A DNA stretch of 64,000 nt from Coniella vitis (Eukaryota > Ascomycota > Sordariomycetes > Diaporthales > Schizoparmaceae). The translations under genes were made by a program, and so were the position numbers. Where the stretch lies: NCBI GenBank assembly GCA_011317545.1, contig WUJK01000015.1, positions 516,396 through 580,395 of the forward strand, given 5' to 3'. Below the pieces are notes generated by a model. The model searched no databases, was not told where the DNA came from, and saw only the letters and a list, made by a program, of their open reading frames with translations. Shown here one piece after another: positions 12,729 to 24,877 of this stretch (position 1 is its first letter; the number at the start of each line of letters is the position of its first letter).

Positions 12729-14740
12729 GACGAGAGAGAACTGGATGCAACGCGAAGAATTCCACAGCAAGTTATAGATGGCATTCGTCAGACACAAAGC
12801 CCAAACATGTCTTGCAACAAAGTAACCTCCACCTATTATATTAATATCTGCAATGTTTGGAAATTTCTAGATTTTTACTTTTCGTTGTTTGTCACCACAC
12901 CTGGCTCATGATTATCCTTCACTTGATGAGTGCCATTCTTGATGGCTCGTTCTAAATAGCAACTATTCTATTCTATCCGGTGGGTGAGTGGGTTGGCGGC
13001 TCACAATACGAGTACATACTACAACTCAGGCACTCTGTAATCAACCTCGTAGGAATCCCAGTGCCCTACAATCCATAAGCAGATCTGCTACAAGTCCCTT
13101 CCAGGCGAGTTATTGTCGTACTGTTGGACAAAAAGAAACCATCGACACCAACGAGAGCTTTCGGATTTGAGAAATACTAACCAAAGCCTTTCCCCCACGG
13201 AAAGGGAAAAGGGATAAGGGCGATTGAAGTTTAGTTTCTTCCGCCCACAAATCAAACTTATTATTTGGACGCGGATCAGGGAAACGCAAATTCAATTGCA
13301 TCGGACCCAGAATATAGTTTCGTGCACTGCATAATGGCTTCAAAAATGGGCCTTTGCACATTAGCTTGCAATCAACCAATCATCACAAAAGCACCGTATT
13401 CAATGTGCAACAAACATCCTTATAACAAGCTAGGTAGTTAGTCAGTCGCCTTGGGTTGCTCTCATCCCAACGCCACTTGAGCCAACCTTGTATTAGATTC
13501 GGTAATACTAAGATCACATATCCATCCACAACCCCGCCCCTCCGTTGCCACAAACTAAAAGATTTTTTCGCAAGAAAACATAGACCAAAAGTGTGTCTTT
13601 GGCGCTTTGTTGAGAGATGTGAACTGATTTTTTACCAAATATAAGAATTATATATTGGTGCATTTCCTCATGATGGCGAATTTTACCCACAGCAAACTGA
13701 TTTCGCATCAAGTCGCACCTTTTACCTTGTCCTTTCCAAAACACCGGCTTTTATTCAATACCAAGTAAAATATTCAGCTTCCGAATAACGATGAAATTGA
13801 GTATAAATGCGCATTGATGTATTTTGTATATACCGCGCTATACTCGTGTTGGCCAACAAATTTGCTTTTGGTCAAAGTAACAAGAGCTAAGGTATACAAG
13901 CCTTCCCATATCAGGGTAGAAGCACAGTCATCGCAGCGAGGTAAACGAGTTGTGCTAGACTCAAACTGAACGTGTAGTTTCCCTTCTTCCGTCTCTAGAG
14001 ATGGCTTCCATTGGCGTATTCATACCTGAAGAACGTATTAGCCCCCTGCGATAGCTACAGCGTCGAGAGAGAGAGGCAAAGCAGCGCTAATAAAGCTATC
14101 AAGCCACTGCCTGAACTGGTTGTGGCGATATCTAGCGATTGGTCACGCCGTGATTTTTTGCGCTAGAACAGCTTCGGCAATGCTAGAAAGCTCCCATCAG
14201 CATGTGAATGTCTTCCTGGCGAGTCCGGCTACTTCTGCTTATTAATTATGCTGCCAGTGTAGTTGCATCGATGATTAAGAGCAGTCACGTACACGGCGCA
14301 GAGATATTTCTGCTTCTATCACTGTGGTATAGTGGTAGTTTGGCAACAGTAAAGTAAGGCCAACACTGAGGTGAAGTGATGAGGACGGATCCAGGAGCAT
14401 TGCCTTTGCGAGAATTTCCAATGAGAATTGACACGTGTTAGTGCTATTTGGGTACACTGAGGTAGATATATTGCAGAAATACTCTGGACTGCTGCGTCTT
14501 ATGAGAAATGGACCAGCAAAAGCAAATCAGATGATCTACGTGGGCACGAAAATACACACTAGTAAATAAACGGAACCGGAAACAGCGAATGTAAGTAGTA
14601 TAACATCGGCTGGATGCGGTAAAGAGGTGGTGTCACGGCTAATATTTGGAAACTGATACTAGCAACCCGAGGCTTGGACGGAAAGAGACATTGAAATCTG
14701 GCATAATGTCCCCTTTGGTGACTCACTCTCAACAACACGC
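12729..14740. other. Intergenic region, no gene seen
   Basis: About 2 kb of moderately AT-rich DNA after the NRPS-like stop codon. The small open frames (for example 13110-13379 minus and 13514-13744 minus) have no family resemblance. I found no tRNA and no repeat with a recognisable partner in the window. Confidence 0.55.
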
Positions 14741-14743
14741 AAA

Positions 14744-14817
14744 CTATATAAACAACTCAATGTTCCATCTACCGCCCTCCCATCACCTTGAGATTCCTCA
14801 GTCGTAAACAGGTGAGT
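14744..14817 (+). promoter_or_regulatory. TATA-like box and possible 5' splice site upstream of the tandem repeat
   Basis: CTATATAAAC at 14744-14753 is followed 55 bases later by CAGGTGAGT at 14809-14817, a near-perfect 5' splice site. No substantial coding frame follows, only a 15-codon frame from 14760. A spliced noncoding transcript covering the downstream tandem repeat is possible, but this is inference from two short motifs. Confidence 0.35.
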
Positions 14818-14910
14818 CCTTTTCAACCTTCCTCAAAAGCCACCAGCCGCCCCTGTTCATCTTTTGTTTATTTGTCATCATCAAACCAGTTCCAACCGTG
14901 GGTTAACCTA

Positions 14911-15058
14911 TGGGAGACTGAAGAATGTGCGTCAGCAAATCTACACTGGTAAATACACTGACGCATCCATTGGGATTTATGAGTTCAGCAAGTCGTAACA
15001 ATTCTGATCATTGGCCGAATGGCCTCACATTTGTTTTGGGTATCATAATTACACACCT
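14911..15058. repeat. Tandem structured repeat, copy 1
   Basis: The first of two diverged copies of a roughly 150-bp sequence. It contains TGCGTCAG paired with CTGACGCA about 23 bases later, an 8-bp hairpin stem. It also contains the block GATCATTGGCCGAATGGCCTCAC, whose GGCC-GAAT-GGCC can fold, and ends in TTACACACCT. Both stem arms are identical in the two copies although the loop differs. Confidence 0.85.
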
Positions 15059-15084
15059 TTAAAGCTCGTCCGAGGGCAAATCTG

Positions 15085-15235
15085 TGGGAGTCCAAAGAAA
15101 TGTGCGTCAGCATATGTACACTGGGCAAATATACTGACGCATCCCGAGGGATTTATGTGTTCAGAAAGTCGTAACACTTTCGATCATTGGCCGAATGGCC
15201 TCACGTGTTCCGTTGGGTATCTTCATTACACACCT
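15085..15235. repeat. Tandem structured repeat, copy 2
   Basis: The second copy, same orientation, 26 bases after copy 1. Substitutions are scattered while the hairpin arms and the GGCC-GAAT-GGCC block are unchanged. The pattern could reflect a small structured RNA or a protein-binding array. I do not recognise a known snoRNA box pair in it. Confidence 0.85.
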
Positions 15236-16828
15236 GGATCAGGGGGCAGAAGCACAGCTCGTGATGAGAAAAGCCAAAGCGGCCTGATGGCCAGCAATGG
15301 CTCGTGCCGTAATGACAATAGTCATCTCAAGGCGTACTGAAGCTGTGATACCCTGAGATGTGTTTGAGATTCGCCACGCGTTGAATGCAAAGACGTGTGA
15401 TGTCTCGTGCATGGACACCAAGTGGCTGTCAACAGTACCGAGACAAGATGAAGAGGCACGAGAGGAGCATGACAGGTGGAGACTGAGTCGAGAGGGGCAC
15501 CGATGATCAGAACGAGTGAGGAAACTGAGGCCATGGATCTTCATGGCATGGTGATGGTGATGGTTGCAAGTGGTGTCTGAGAAGAGATGAAGACAGGAGG
15601 ATTTAGAAAACAGTCGCAGCAGTTTGGGAGGAGGCCCAGATTATATAGACTCGTGAGAGCCCGGTTGCTGTTTCCCCTTGAACTTGGTGTTGTTGTCAAT
15701 TGAAGCAAGGAGGAGGAGCAGCTTAATATCAGATTCCGAAGGACAGGTTCGAACCTGCTGCTGAGTGGTTCAAGCACATATACATGAGTTCAGCACCTTC
15801 TCCCTCTTCTCAGTCCGGCATGATTGCGTCCCTGCACTGAGGATCTGCTGTTTACTACACAGTACTGTTGTTGCCAATTGCAAACTCCCGAGATTGGCAG
15901 TGTCCATCTATCCACTGACTGACGTAGCATTGACTATCTATGGGAGGCATTTGGCGGGAGTTCTTTACGAAAGTTTGAATCACATCAAAGATATGGCCAC
16001 ACCATCCCTTCCAGATACAAAGTGTGCAACTACCTCCTTCTTCAAGCACAGACCAAGCTCCCCCTCGATCCGTACCCAGGTAAGCCCTTCACTCTATTGG
16101 TTCTTAGGTAGCTACTCTGCGCCTGCAATTTGAATGTACATATGAAATTTTGAATCACTTCATCCGCCCGAGTCGTGGTTGCATGCGAGACGGTGGCCAT
16201 CCACACATTGCTCTGCTACTTTCAGTCGCACAGAGAAGTTCAGTCGCATCCCAACGCAACTATCATGATGCCTTATTGCGTTAGTCACAGAAATGAAGAG
16301 GAAAGGCCGCGCCAGTTCATTCGGCACCTACTCTACAGGCCAACGTCTGGGCCAGTTTCATTTGTATGCACCTTGATATTATCTCATGCTTAACAGTCTC
16401 GCTGTTTGTAGTCCGGTATTACTACAGCTTACAATCTGCCACCCCACATTATATAAACACAAAACGGAAACCTAGATCGCACAGGTTTGGAAGCAATGGC
16501 CTGCGGGAAAGGACAATGGGAAAAAGAAACGAGAAGGAAAGAACAGCGATAAGAATGGGCCTATCTCAGAGATAGAGAGACACAGAGTCCTCATTCTCCC
16601 CCCTTCTCCCAAGTTACCTTCGTTCCTTCTATTCCCAAGCCTGTAGATGTCACGCTGCCTGTCTGCCTACAACACGACAAAAACATCCCATATGAGCCAC
16701 AGGAGCGGCGGTTCCCGCCTTCTTTCGCAAATCTCAAGTCATATCTATAGAATCTAACTACAGATTCAAGCCCTATGCGCATTCTCCCCCGGCCACTTCC
16801 ACAATCCTTCCAGATTCATACTGTAGGT
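15236..16828. other. Intergenic region before the repeat block, no gene seen
   Basis: Ordinary composition without RIP signs. Open frames on both strands (for example 15239-15544 minus and 15765-16133 plus) lack recognisable domains and show no consistent coding bias. A GGTTCGAACC palindrome at about 15748 is not part of a tRNA that I can fold. Confidence 0.5.
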
Positions 16829-16879
16829 CACCCCCCAACTGAACACACCCCCCAACTGAACACACCCCCCAACTGAACA
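16829..16879. repeat. 17-bp tandem repeat, three perfect copies
   Basis: CACCCCCCAACTGAACA is repeated at 16829-16845, 16846-16862 and 16863-16879. It lies 45 bases from the first retrotransposon and is free of C-to-T mutation. Confidence 0.95.
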
Positions 16880-16924
16880 GCGCACTGTGCATTTCTCTAT
16901 ACAGAGATCGGGCCTCTATATAAG

Positions 16925-17403
16925 TGTTATGACCCATGAACATGCAGGTCACAGGAACAGGCCAGCGCAACCATATGCCAGCAAATCGGAACCTCAACGG
17001 ACCGATAGGGATCTCTTATATAAGAACACAGAACGGCATAATCAGGGTTAGGGTTAGATTACCTTAATAACTAAGACAGTTGGAGCGATAATAATCCAAA
17101 TAATCCAAATAAGCTAACGCTCCTATCGCTCCCGGTAATCCAAGGATCTATACTTACTATAGATAGGAAATAATAGAAGGATATAAGGATAGGAGTTTAT
17201 AGCTTAATATTAGATAGTTTCCTTATAGCCTTTAGTTATAAATCTAAGTATTATTTTATATAATAGGGTAATCCCTCTTAATTACTTATAATACTTAATA
17301 TTGCTCGATAACGTACGAAGACTTAAAAGTAATACTTCCCCGCCTACTAATATATAACTTATAGGTACTTCCAGAATCCGGGATTTAGGTAAGGATTATT
17401 ACA
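16925..17403 (+). repeat. E1 left LTR
   Basis: 479 bp. It contains TATA-like TCTTATATAAG about 90 bases in, then AGGGTTAGGGTTAG at 17044-17057. Roughly the first 150 bases keep many CA and TG dinucleotides, in contrast to the right LTR; the remainder is RIP-mutated. Confidence 0.93.
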
Positions 17404-17549
17404 TTTTTATAACTCTTATTTAGGACGGTCTATATATACCTCTTAGGCAATATTAAGTATAGTAATAGCTCCTTAAACTCCTACCCTATCTACTTTAGGT
17501 AAAGGATATCGCTAGGTCGTAACTTAGGAAGATATAATATACTAATTAA

Positions 17550-20500
17550 TCGAACTTACCTAATAACTTACTATACTCTAGCAGAATTAGGAGCAGTAGA
17601 ATCGTATTATCCGTAGGCAGGCCTAATAGCTCGAATAATACTAAGCTACGGCCGCTATACTCCTAACGCCTATTATTTAAAATACCGGTAATAGCTATAA
17701 GATAAATAAACCTATTATATATAACGGTAACTAGAAGATACTTTAAGGGTTCCTTACCTATTATAAGGCGTACTTCCTATATAATGTAGTATAATTTACT
17801 ACCGAACCCGATAAAGTTATCCTAGCCGGTATACGATTCGAAAAAAACGCGCTTATCTAGTACGAACCCTTACTTTATAACTATATTAAACACCTAGGCA
17901 ACCTCGATTAACGTAAGATAACTACTAAGAATATATTCGATTTATTCGTAGGATTCGAACGTATCCTTAAGGAAATATTTAGCGATCCTAATAAAGAACG
18001 AATTATAGTATAGTAACTTATAAAACTTAAGTAGAATAAGTCTGCTTTAGCTTATACGATCTACTTTAAGCAACTCTTAGTACGCCTCCCTTAGGAAGAT
18101 AAGAACCTTATAGAATATTATTATAAAGGATTTAAGGATAAGGTTAAAGATAAAATCTCTAAGCAAGACTAGCCTAAAGACTTTACGATATTTAGTAATA
18201 ACGCTATCCGTATCGATAACCGTCTCTACGAAAAACGTATAGAGAAAAGTAAGAAAGGAGGAAGCTATATTATATAGAGGAATTACGCTAATATAGGATA
18301 GCGGATTTAATAGATAACTAACCGTAGCTTCTAGTAATAAGGTATAGCAGTTAGCGGCATTATATACGTAGGACCTATAGAGCTTAACGTAGCTTAACGT
18401 AAACCTATAAGCAAGGAATACTTTAACTATAGTAAGATAGGCCACTTCGTACGAGAGTGCCGATAACCCAAGAAACCTAGAGAATTTAAGAAAGTCCCCG
18501 AAGGACGATAAGCTAATATTATAATATATAAGACTACGGACTCCACTCCCAGCCAAAACTAGCTTCTAGAGTAAGTATCGGATAATTCCGATTATAGACT
18601 CCTTAACTAGACCTTCTATTATAAGGATAATTATATAATATATCTCTCGGTAAAATAAGGCTTAGGATAGTTCCCTTAGAAACCTTATAAGGAACGATAA
18701 ATTATAGTTACCTAGAGAATACCCCTCTCTATAGATAATAATCTATTCGAAAGACTAGTAATAGAGTAATAAGCCTAGCTTATTAGGGAATACCCCTACT
18801 AGCGCGATATAGAAGGATATAAACTACCTAATAAAACGGATATCTCGCAGAGTAATATTACGGAAATTATAGAATAATAGGAAACGCTTTATATTAATTA
18901 GGATACTAGTGCCTAAACTATTAGTAAAGAAACGAACTTAGAATTAGAAAGCTCTACGGACGAAGATATCGATAAAGGAGACGTATACTACCTTATCCAT
19001 AGCATTATACTTAAAGAACTATTCCGAATAATAACCTATTAAGACGAAACCCCTTTCGTATAGGAAGACGCGCGAATTAATTACCTCTACGAAAAACACT
19101 ACTAGATCGTATAGTTTACCTATATTATATATAATTGCAGATAATACTTTAAATATAAGGTAACTAATAAATAGTTCCCTACGCGCGAGATAAGGTATAA
19201 TATTATCGCTTATAACGATAATAATAGCGACTATTATAAAGTACTTAGAATAAGGGGAAACTACGCTAGTATTAGCCTTATATATAATACCCCCTACGAA
19301 TATACTACGCGATAAATAAAATAGTATTAATATACGATACCCTAGTATGCACCTTACGCGTAAGAAAAAGCGCTCGACTAGTATAGAATACGCGAATAGA
19401 AATAAAGAGAAAAGCTCGCAAAGCCTACGTATGTAGAACCTACGTATTATAGCTTCTGCAAGCGCGCCGACTACGCAGAATACCTAGCGGATAAAGCGTA
19501 TACCTACTATAACCTTAAGAATAATCAGCCCGGAGCATAGACTCCGTATACCGAAGAAAATTAAACGCGCCTATAGCGATAGGCCGCAGCACGTATACGA
19601 TACGGAATATAATAAGCTAAGAACCTAGTATAGATAATAGCCCTTAGAGTATAGTAAGAATAGTAGAACTTAAAAGGCAAGGATCGCCTATAAGGGATAA
19701 TAAGCGATTAGGATTTATAATAAAGTCCCTCTATACGATAGATAGCTCGACGTACGAATATTTGAAAATCGTAGTACGAATTAACGATAAATACTATATA
19801 GCACTCCTAGATAGCGGAGTATAAGGAAACTTTATATCCCTAAGCATTATTAATAGAGAATAGATACCTTAGAAGAAGAAGATAGAACCCTATAAACTTA
19901 GTACCGTAGAAGGTATAGAAGTCGCTTATAGCTAAGGTATTATCGATATAGAATCTAATTAATTACTAGTTACGATCTACGGACGTACGATACTAATAAA
20001 CTTCGATATTACGGATACCGCATAATACGAGCTGATTTTAGGTATATTATAGTTAAGAAAGGAAAATCCTCGAATCGATTAGACTAATAGCTATATTTTA
20101 TAGGATAAAGCGGTTACCTAAAAAGCAGTTATAATTAAAGGTATAGGATCGGATTTAATTACTAAGCGATACCTAGATAATAGGGGCTTAAACGAATTTA
20201 TATATACCTCTAAATCGAGAAGAGCTAAGACGGTAGCTACCTTAGGATACGATAAACCTCGATAGCTTATAGAGAAGGATCTAGCGATAGTTAATACCTA
20301 ATAAAAGAAGGGATATAGCAGATTAGGATACGATATAATAGGATTCTATAGATAGTAGGATATATTATCGCGATAAGTTTAAGAAGGAACTAAGCACGTA
20401 TAACGATATCTCCTTATAATAGTAACTATATAAAACGAAGATACGTTTAGAGACCTCTTCGGTATACTAGAAGAGTATCGGAAGTTTATAAAACTATTTT

Positions 20501-23260
20501 AAAGAAAATTCGATAACGGCCTACTAGAGTATAGCCTATACGACTACGAGATCCTATTTAAAGAAGGAGAATAACTAAACTTCTTTCCTATCTACGGATT
20601 AAATAAGGATAAACTTAAAGCATTTAGAGAATATATCGATAAAAATCTTAAGAAAGGCTATATTAGACCCTCCTATTTACTAGTAGGATATCCAATCCTA
20701 TTTATACTAAAGAAAAACGGTAAACTACGATTATACGTTAACTATCGGTAACTTAACGATATTATAATTAAGAATCGGTACCCCTTACCTCTCTTTAAAG
20801 AACTTAGAGATAGACTTAGAGGAGCCTAATAGTTTATAGCCCTCGACCTTAAAGAAGGATATATATATATTCGTATTAAACCCGGAGAAGAATAGAAAAT
20901 AGCGTTTAGGATATACTACGGATATTTCGAATATCTTATTATACTATTCGGACTTACTAACGCCCCCGTATTATTCTAGGAAATAATAAACTTTATCTTA
21001 TACGAATACCTCGATTATTTTATAATCGCTTACCTAGACGATATCCTTATTTATTTAAAGATATTCGAGGAATACTAGAAGTATATTACGATAATCCTAT
21101 AAATCCTCTAAGATAATAAGATTTTAGTAAAACCTATTAAATATAACTAGAATACTTAAGAAGTTAACTACTTCGGATATACTATTATACTAGGGTATAT
21201 ACGAATATAGAAAGATAAAGTATAGGTAGTTAGGGACTAGCCTATACCTTAGAACGTTAAAGATATTAGAGCCTTCTTAGGCTATACTAATTTCTACCGA
21301 TAATTTATTAAGAACTATAATAGCATTATAGTACTATTTACGGAACTTACGAAAAAGGATATTACCTTTAACTAGAACGAATAGGTATAGAAAGCCTTTA
21401 GTATAATTAAAGATATAGTTATATTAGAACTAATCCTAATCGAAGTAGACTAAGATAAAGTTTTCGAGATTAAGATAGATATATTAGATTATATACTCGA
21501 TAGATAACTCGGATAACGAGATAATAAAGGACGATTACGGATAATTAGTAACTTTAGTAAAAAGCTAAACGGACTAGAACTTAACTACGGAACGCCTAAT
21601 TAAGAACTTATAGTAATAGTAGAAGCCTTTAGGGAATAGCGATACTACTTTATCGGCGCAAAATAATAAATTCTTATATATACGGATTATAAGAACCTTT
21701 AAGCATTTACCTTAATAAAGCAGCTTAATAAACGATAAGTTAGATAGTACGAATTTCTATTAGAATTCGACTTTAAGATTATCTACCGTAAAGGTAAAGA
21801 AAACGAATAAGTAGACGCTCTTAGCAGACGGTTAAACTATAAGGATAGCAATAGCAAAGACTAAGATATTATAGTAATCTTTAAGGAAGATTCGGAAGGT
21901 AACCTTACTATACTATCTATTACTAAGGAACTTAACGTAATACTATATATTAAAGGAGAAATACCTAACCCCGATAGTATAATAATACCGGAATAAAACG
22001 ATTATATTAGAAGCATCTATAGTATATTAGTATATAGATACTAAGGAATTAGAGTAACCTATAAAAGGATCTAATATTATTAAAACCTACCGAACCTTAA
22101 GAAACGAGTTACGGATATCGTTAATAACTATAATATATATAAACGGAATAAGATAGAACGATATAAACCTTATAGACTATTATAACCTCTACTAATACCT
22201 ACGATTATTTAGTTATCTATTAGTCTAGACTTTATTACTAAGCTACCCCTCTTATAAGAACCCTTAACTTAGGTATAGTATAATAGTATCTTAGTAGTAG
22301 TTTATAGACTAAGTAAGTACGTATACTTCCTACTATATAAAGAAAGTAGTACCGTAGAAGAACTCGTATATATATTCCTCCGTATTATTATCGCTAACTA
22401 CGGAATACCTTAGGAAATTATATTAGATAGAGATAGAAAATTCGTATCGAAATTCTAGATCTTACTTACTAAATACCTCGGAACGATATAACGTATATCT
22501 ACGGCATTTTATCCTTAGATAAACGGATAAACGGAATATACTAACCAGATTATAGAATAATATCTATAATACTATATTAATTATAAATAAGATAATTAGG
22601 TCGAACTCTTACCTATAGTATAATTCGCCTATAATAGCGTAGATACGATAAGTATAGGAAAATCACTATTCTTCCTATTCTACGGATATAACCCTACGGT
22701 ATACTACGAAATATTATTAGGTAGAAACGTAGAAACGGCAGATTAATATACTAGAAGAATTAAGTAATTATACGAAGATACTCGACGTATACTTTAGGAC
22801 GTTAAAGAATAAATAATAAAATACGCTAATTAGAAAAGGATTAAGGGATTAATCCTATAGAAGGGAGATAAAGTCTACCTTAACCGTAAAAATATTAAAA
22901 CTACTAAACCTAGCGATAAACTCGACTATAAGAAACTCGGACCTTATAAAATTATACGATAAATTTCCCTAGTTAACTACAAACTCGAAATCCTATATAT
23001 ACGTCTATACCCAGTCTTCTATATTTTACTTCTGGAACTAGCACTAGTAGACGCAGAACTCTCGTACGATACAGACATTATCGAACCAGAACAAGCATAA
23101 TACGAAGTTAAATAAATTCTCGACTTATATAAACGCGGACGCGGAAAATAATACCTTATTAAATAGAAAGGATACGATAATTTAGAAAATACTTAAGAAC
23201 CCCTAAAGAATATCTATAAAAATCTAATTAAAGAATACGAAAATTAGAGTTACGAACTAC
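17550..23260 (+). pseudogene. E1 gag-pol relic (gag, PR, RT, RNase H, integrase, chromodomain)
   Basis: No open frame survives, but the family is readable through stops that mostly replace Gln and Trp codons. Gag is clear at about 17940-18260 (FERILKEIFSDPNKER, then EYYYKGFKDKVKDKI). The zinc knuckle at about 18415-18465 has Tyr in place of Cys. Other landmarks are the protease LLDSGV at 19801, RT with YLDDIL at 21031-21048 (both aspartates kept), RNase H at about 21420-21840, and integrase at about 22000-22900 with ING-TEYTNQII. A C-terminal chromodomain lies at about 23140-23250 (KGYDNLENT-EPLKN, Trp codons lost). Such chromodomains guide integration towards heterochromatin. Confidence 0.9.
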
Positions 23261-23880
23261 TAATAGTAGAAGACCCTAAGCCGAAGAAGTTAGACGCGGA
23301 TAAGTCCGTAGACTCTAGGAAGGTACTAAAGTCTATTACCCTAAAACTACTAATCTCCTATAATTCGGTAGTAGCTTTAGATTCCGCGGAGATAGCTATA
23401 TTTACGTTAAATTCGGCTTCCTGCTCCTCCTAAGTATTAAGCGACTCTAACCCCGTATTTACTAACTTCGTACTCCTCTTTACTAGAGATTTACGCTAAA
23501 TACGAAGACGCTCTAAGCGAGAAAGCGCCTCCCCCGCCTTACGATAAGCCTTACGAAGCTTCTTACGTATATCAGCCTCCTATATATAAAGCTTTTTCTC
23601 CTCCGATAAAATACGAGAAACTGTATAAAGTTAGTATACTAATAAGGAAAATTATTATAGCTAGAACTTATAGGTATTTATAGGAATATTATTCCTATTA
23701 TATCGTTTTCCTCGTTTTACGTACGTAGAATAACGCGAAATACTATCTATTATACGGTATAACCACCCTTTAGAAGTATAGAGAGAATAAGGTATTATTT
23801 TAAAACTAAAAGTTTCGATAGAAAGATAGAGACGGTTACGTTACTCGGTTTTCTTCGAACGCGATTTCTAGATACCCGTA
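23255..23880 (-). pseudogene. E1 antisense ORF relic between chromodomain and 3' LTR
   Basis: On the strand opposite to gag-pol, one frame reads for about 205 codons. It is broken mainly by stops at likely former Gln/Trp codons. It includes IPYSLYTSKGWLYRIIDS, then a Lys/Glu-rich predicted coiled coil (ALSRLERLR) and KLVNTGLESLN. The same frame is found in the other gypsy copies of the window. Function unknown. Plant Ty3/gypsy elements are known to carry antisense ORFs at this position; I cannot say whether these are related. Confidence 0.65.
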
Positions 23881-23986
23881 GATATAACGAATTAGGAAGG
23901 TATAATCCGGAGTAAGAATATTAGGCAGGACTACTTACGGAAATATTATAGGTCTTTAGGGATAAAGACTAATAGAAGGGAGATAA

Positions 23987-24465
23987 TATTATAACCTATA
24001 AATATATAGGTTATAGGAATAGGCTAGTATAATTATATACTAGTAAATCGGAACCTTAACGGACCGATAGGGATCTCTTATATAAGAATATAGAACGGTA
24101 TAATTAGGGTTAGGGTTAGATTACCTTAATAATTAAGATAGTTAGAGCGATAATAATCTAAATAATCTAAATAAGCTAACGCTCCTATCGCTCCCGGTAA
24201 TCTAAGGATCTATACTTACTATAGATAGGAAATAATAGAAGGATATAAGGATAGGAGTTTACGGCTTAATATTAGATAGTTTCCTTATAGCCTTTAGTTG
24301 TAAATCTAAGTATTATTTTATATAATAGGGTAATCCCTCTTAATTACTTGTGATACTTGATATTACTCGATAACGTACGAAGACTTAAAGGTAATACTTC
24401 CCCGCCTGCTAATATACAACTTATAGGTACTTCTAGAATCCGGGATTCAGGCAAGGATCATTATA
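23987..24465 (+). repeat. E1 right LTR
   Basis: 479 bp, aligned end to end with the left LTR. Its first part is strongly RIP-mutated. Its last 180 bases keep CA/TG where the left copy has TA (for example GATTCAGGCAAGGATCAT against GATTTAGGTAAGGATTAT). AGGGTTAGGGTTAG lies at about 24105-24118. Confidence 0.93.
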
Positions 24466-24470
24466 ATAAG

Positions 24471-24877
24471 CTATAAATAATTATATATATATCGGGATAA
24501 GCTCTAAAATTATAAAGGAAAACTTATAGATAGAACTAACTTTAAGATATTTTTTAAAATTATTTATACTGCTATCTATATTATTTAATTTTCTATAAAG
24601 CTAGAAAGTTGAGAAGTTTCTTTACTAATAATTTACTAGTAAAGAAACCTAGAATACTAGGCTTAATTTCTCTTTATATATTAATATAATTAATATTATT
24701 ATCTTATATATTATAAAATCTATACTAGCCTAGTATATATACTATTCTTATATTCTTCTAAAAGCTATAGTTTTTAGTTAAAAAAAGTTTTCGGAATTTC
24801 TTATAATAAAAAATCATAGTGCGTATACTATCCTATATAAGAAAATATCGTAGTCTTTTCTAAAAAATATAGAAAAA
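24471..24877. other. AT-rich spacer between E1 and E2
   Basis: About 400 bases without a gene, strongly AT-rich and nearly free of CG, unlike the flanking elements. It contains a perfect 11-bp inverted repeat (TTTCTTTACTA at 24617-24627 and TAGTAAAGAAA at 24637-24647). It is the right-hand flank of the E1 insertion. Its origin is unknown. Confidence 0.6.

Larger units (their letters stand above)
16925..24465 (+). mobile_element. E1: full-length Ty3/gypsy chromovirus, RIP-mutated
   Basis: Complete LTR retrotransposon of 7541 bp. The 5-bp target duplication ATAAG is present at 16920-16924 and 24466-24470. The two LTRs are both 479 bp. The left begins TGTTATGA and ends ATTACA; the right begins TATTATAA after a purine tract (AGAAGGGAGATAA). 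Differences between the LTRs near their outer edges are C-to-T or G-to-A, the RIP signature. The order gag, protease, RT, RNase H, integrase, chromodomain on the plus strand marks a chromovirus. It inserted exactly at the border between normal DNA and the AT-rich block. Confidence 0.95.

Noticed and set aside
14316..14340. GGTATAGTGGTAG resembling a tRNA A box
   Set aside because: No B box or cloverleaf within 100 bases.
15741..15770. GGTTCGAACC resembling a tRNA T-arm
   Set aside because: No matching A box, acceptor stem or 5-bp T stem could be built on either strand.
17044..17057. TTAGGG repeats as a telomere or chromosome end
   Set aside because: Only about two units, internal, and repeated at the same place in several LTRs.
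18077..18556. 159-codon open frame on the minus strand
   Set aside because: It is antisense to a clearly readable gag; RIP removes TGG/CAA-type codons unevenly and leaves such shadows open.
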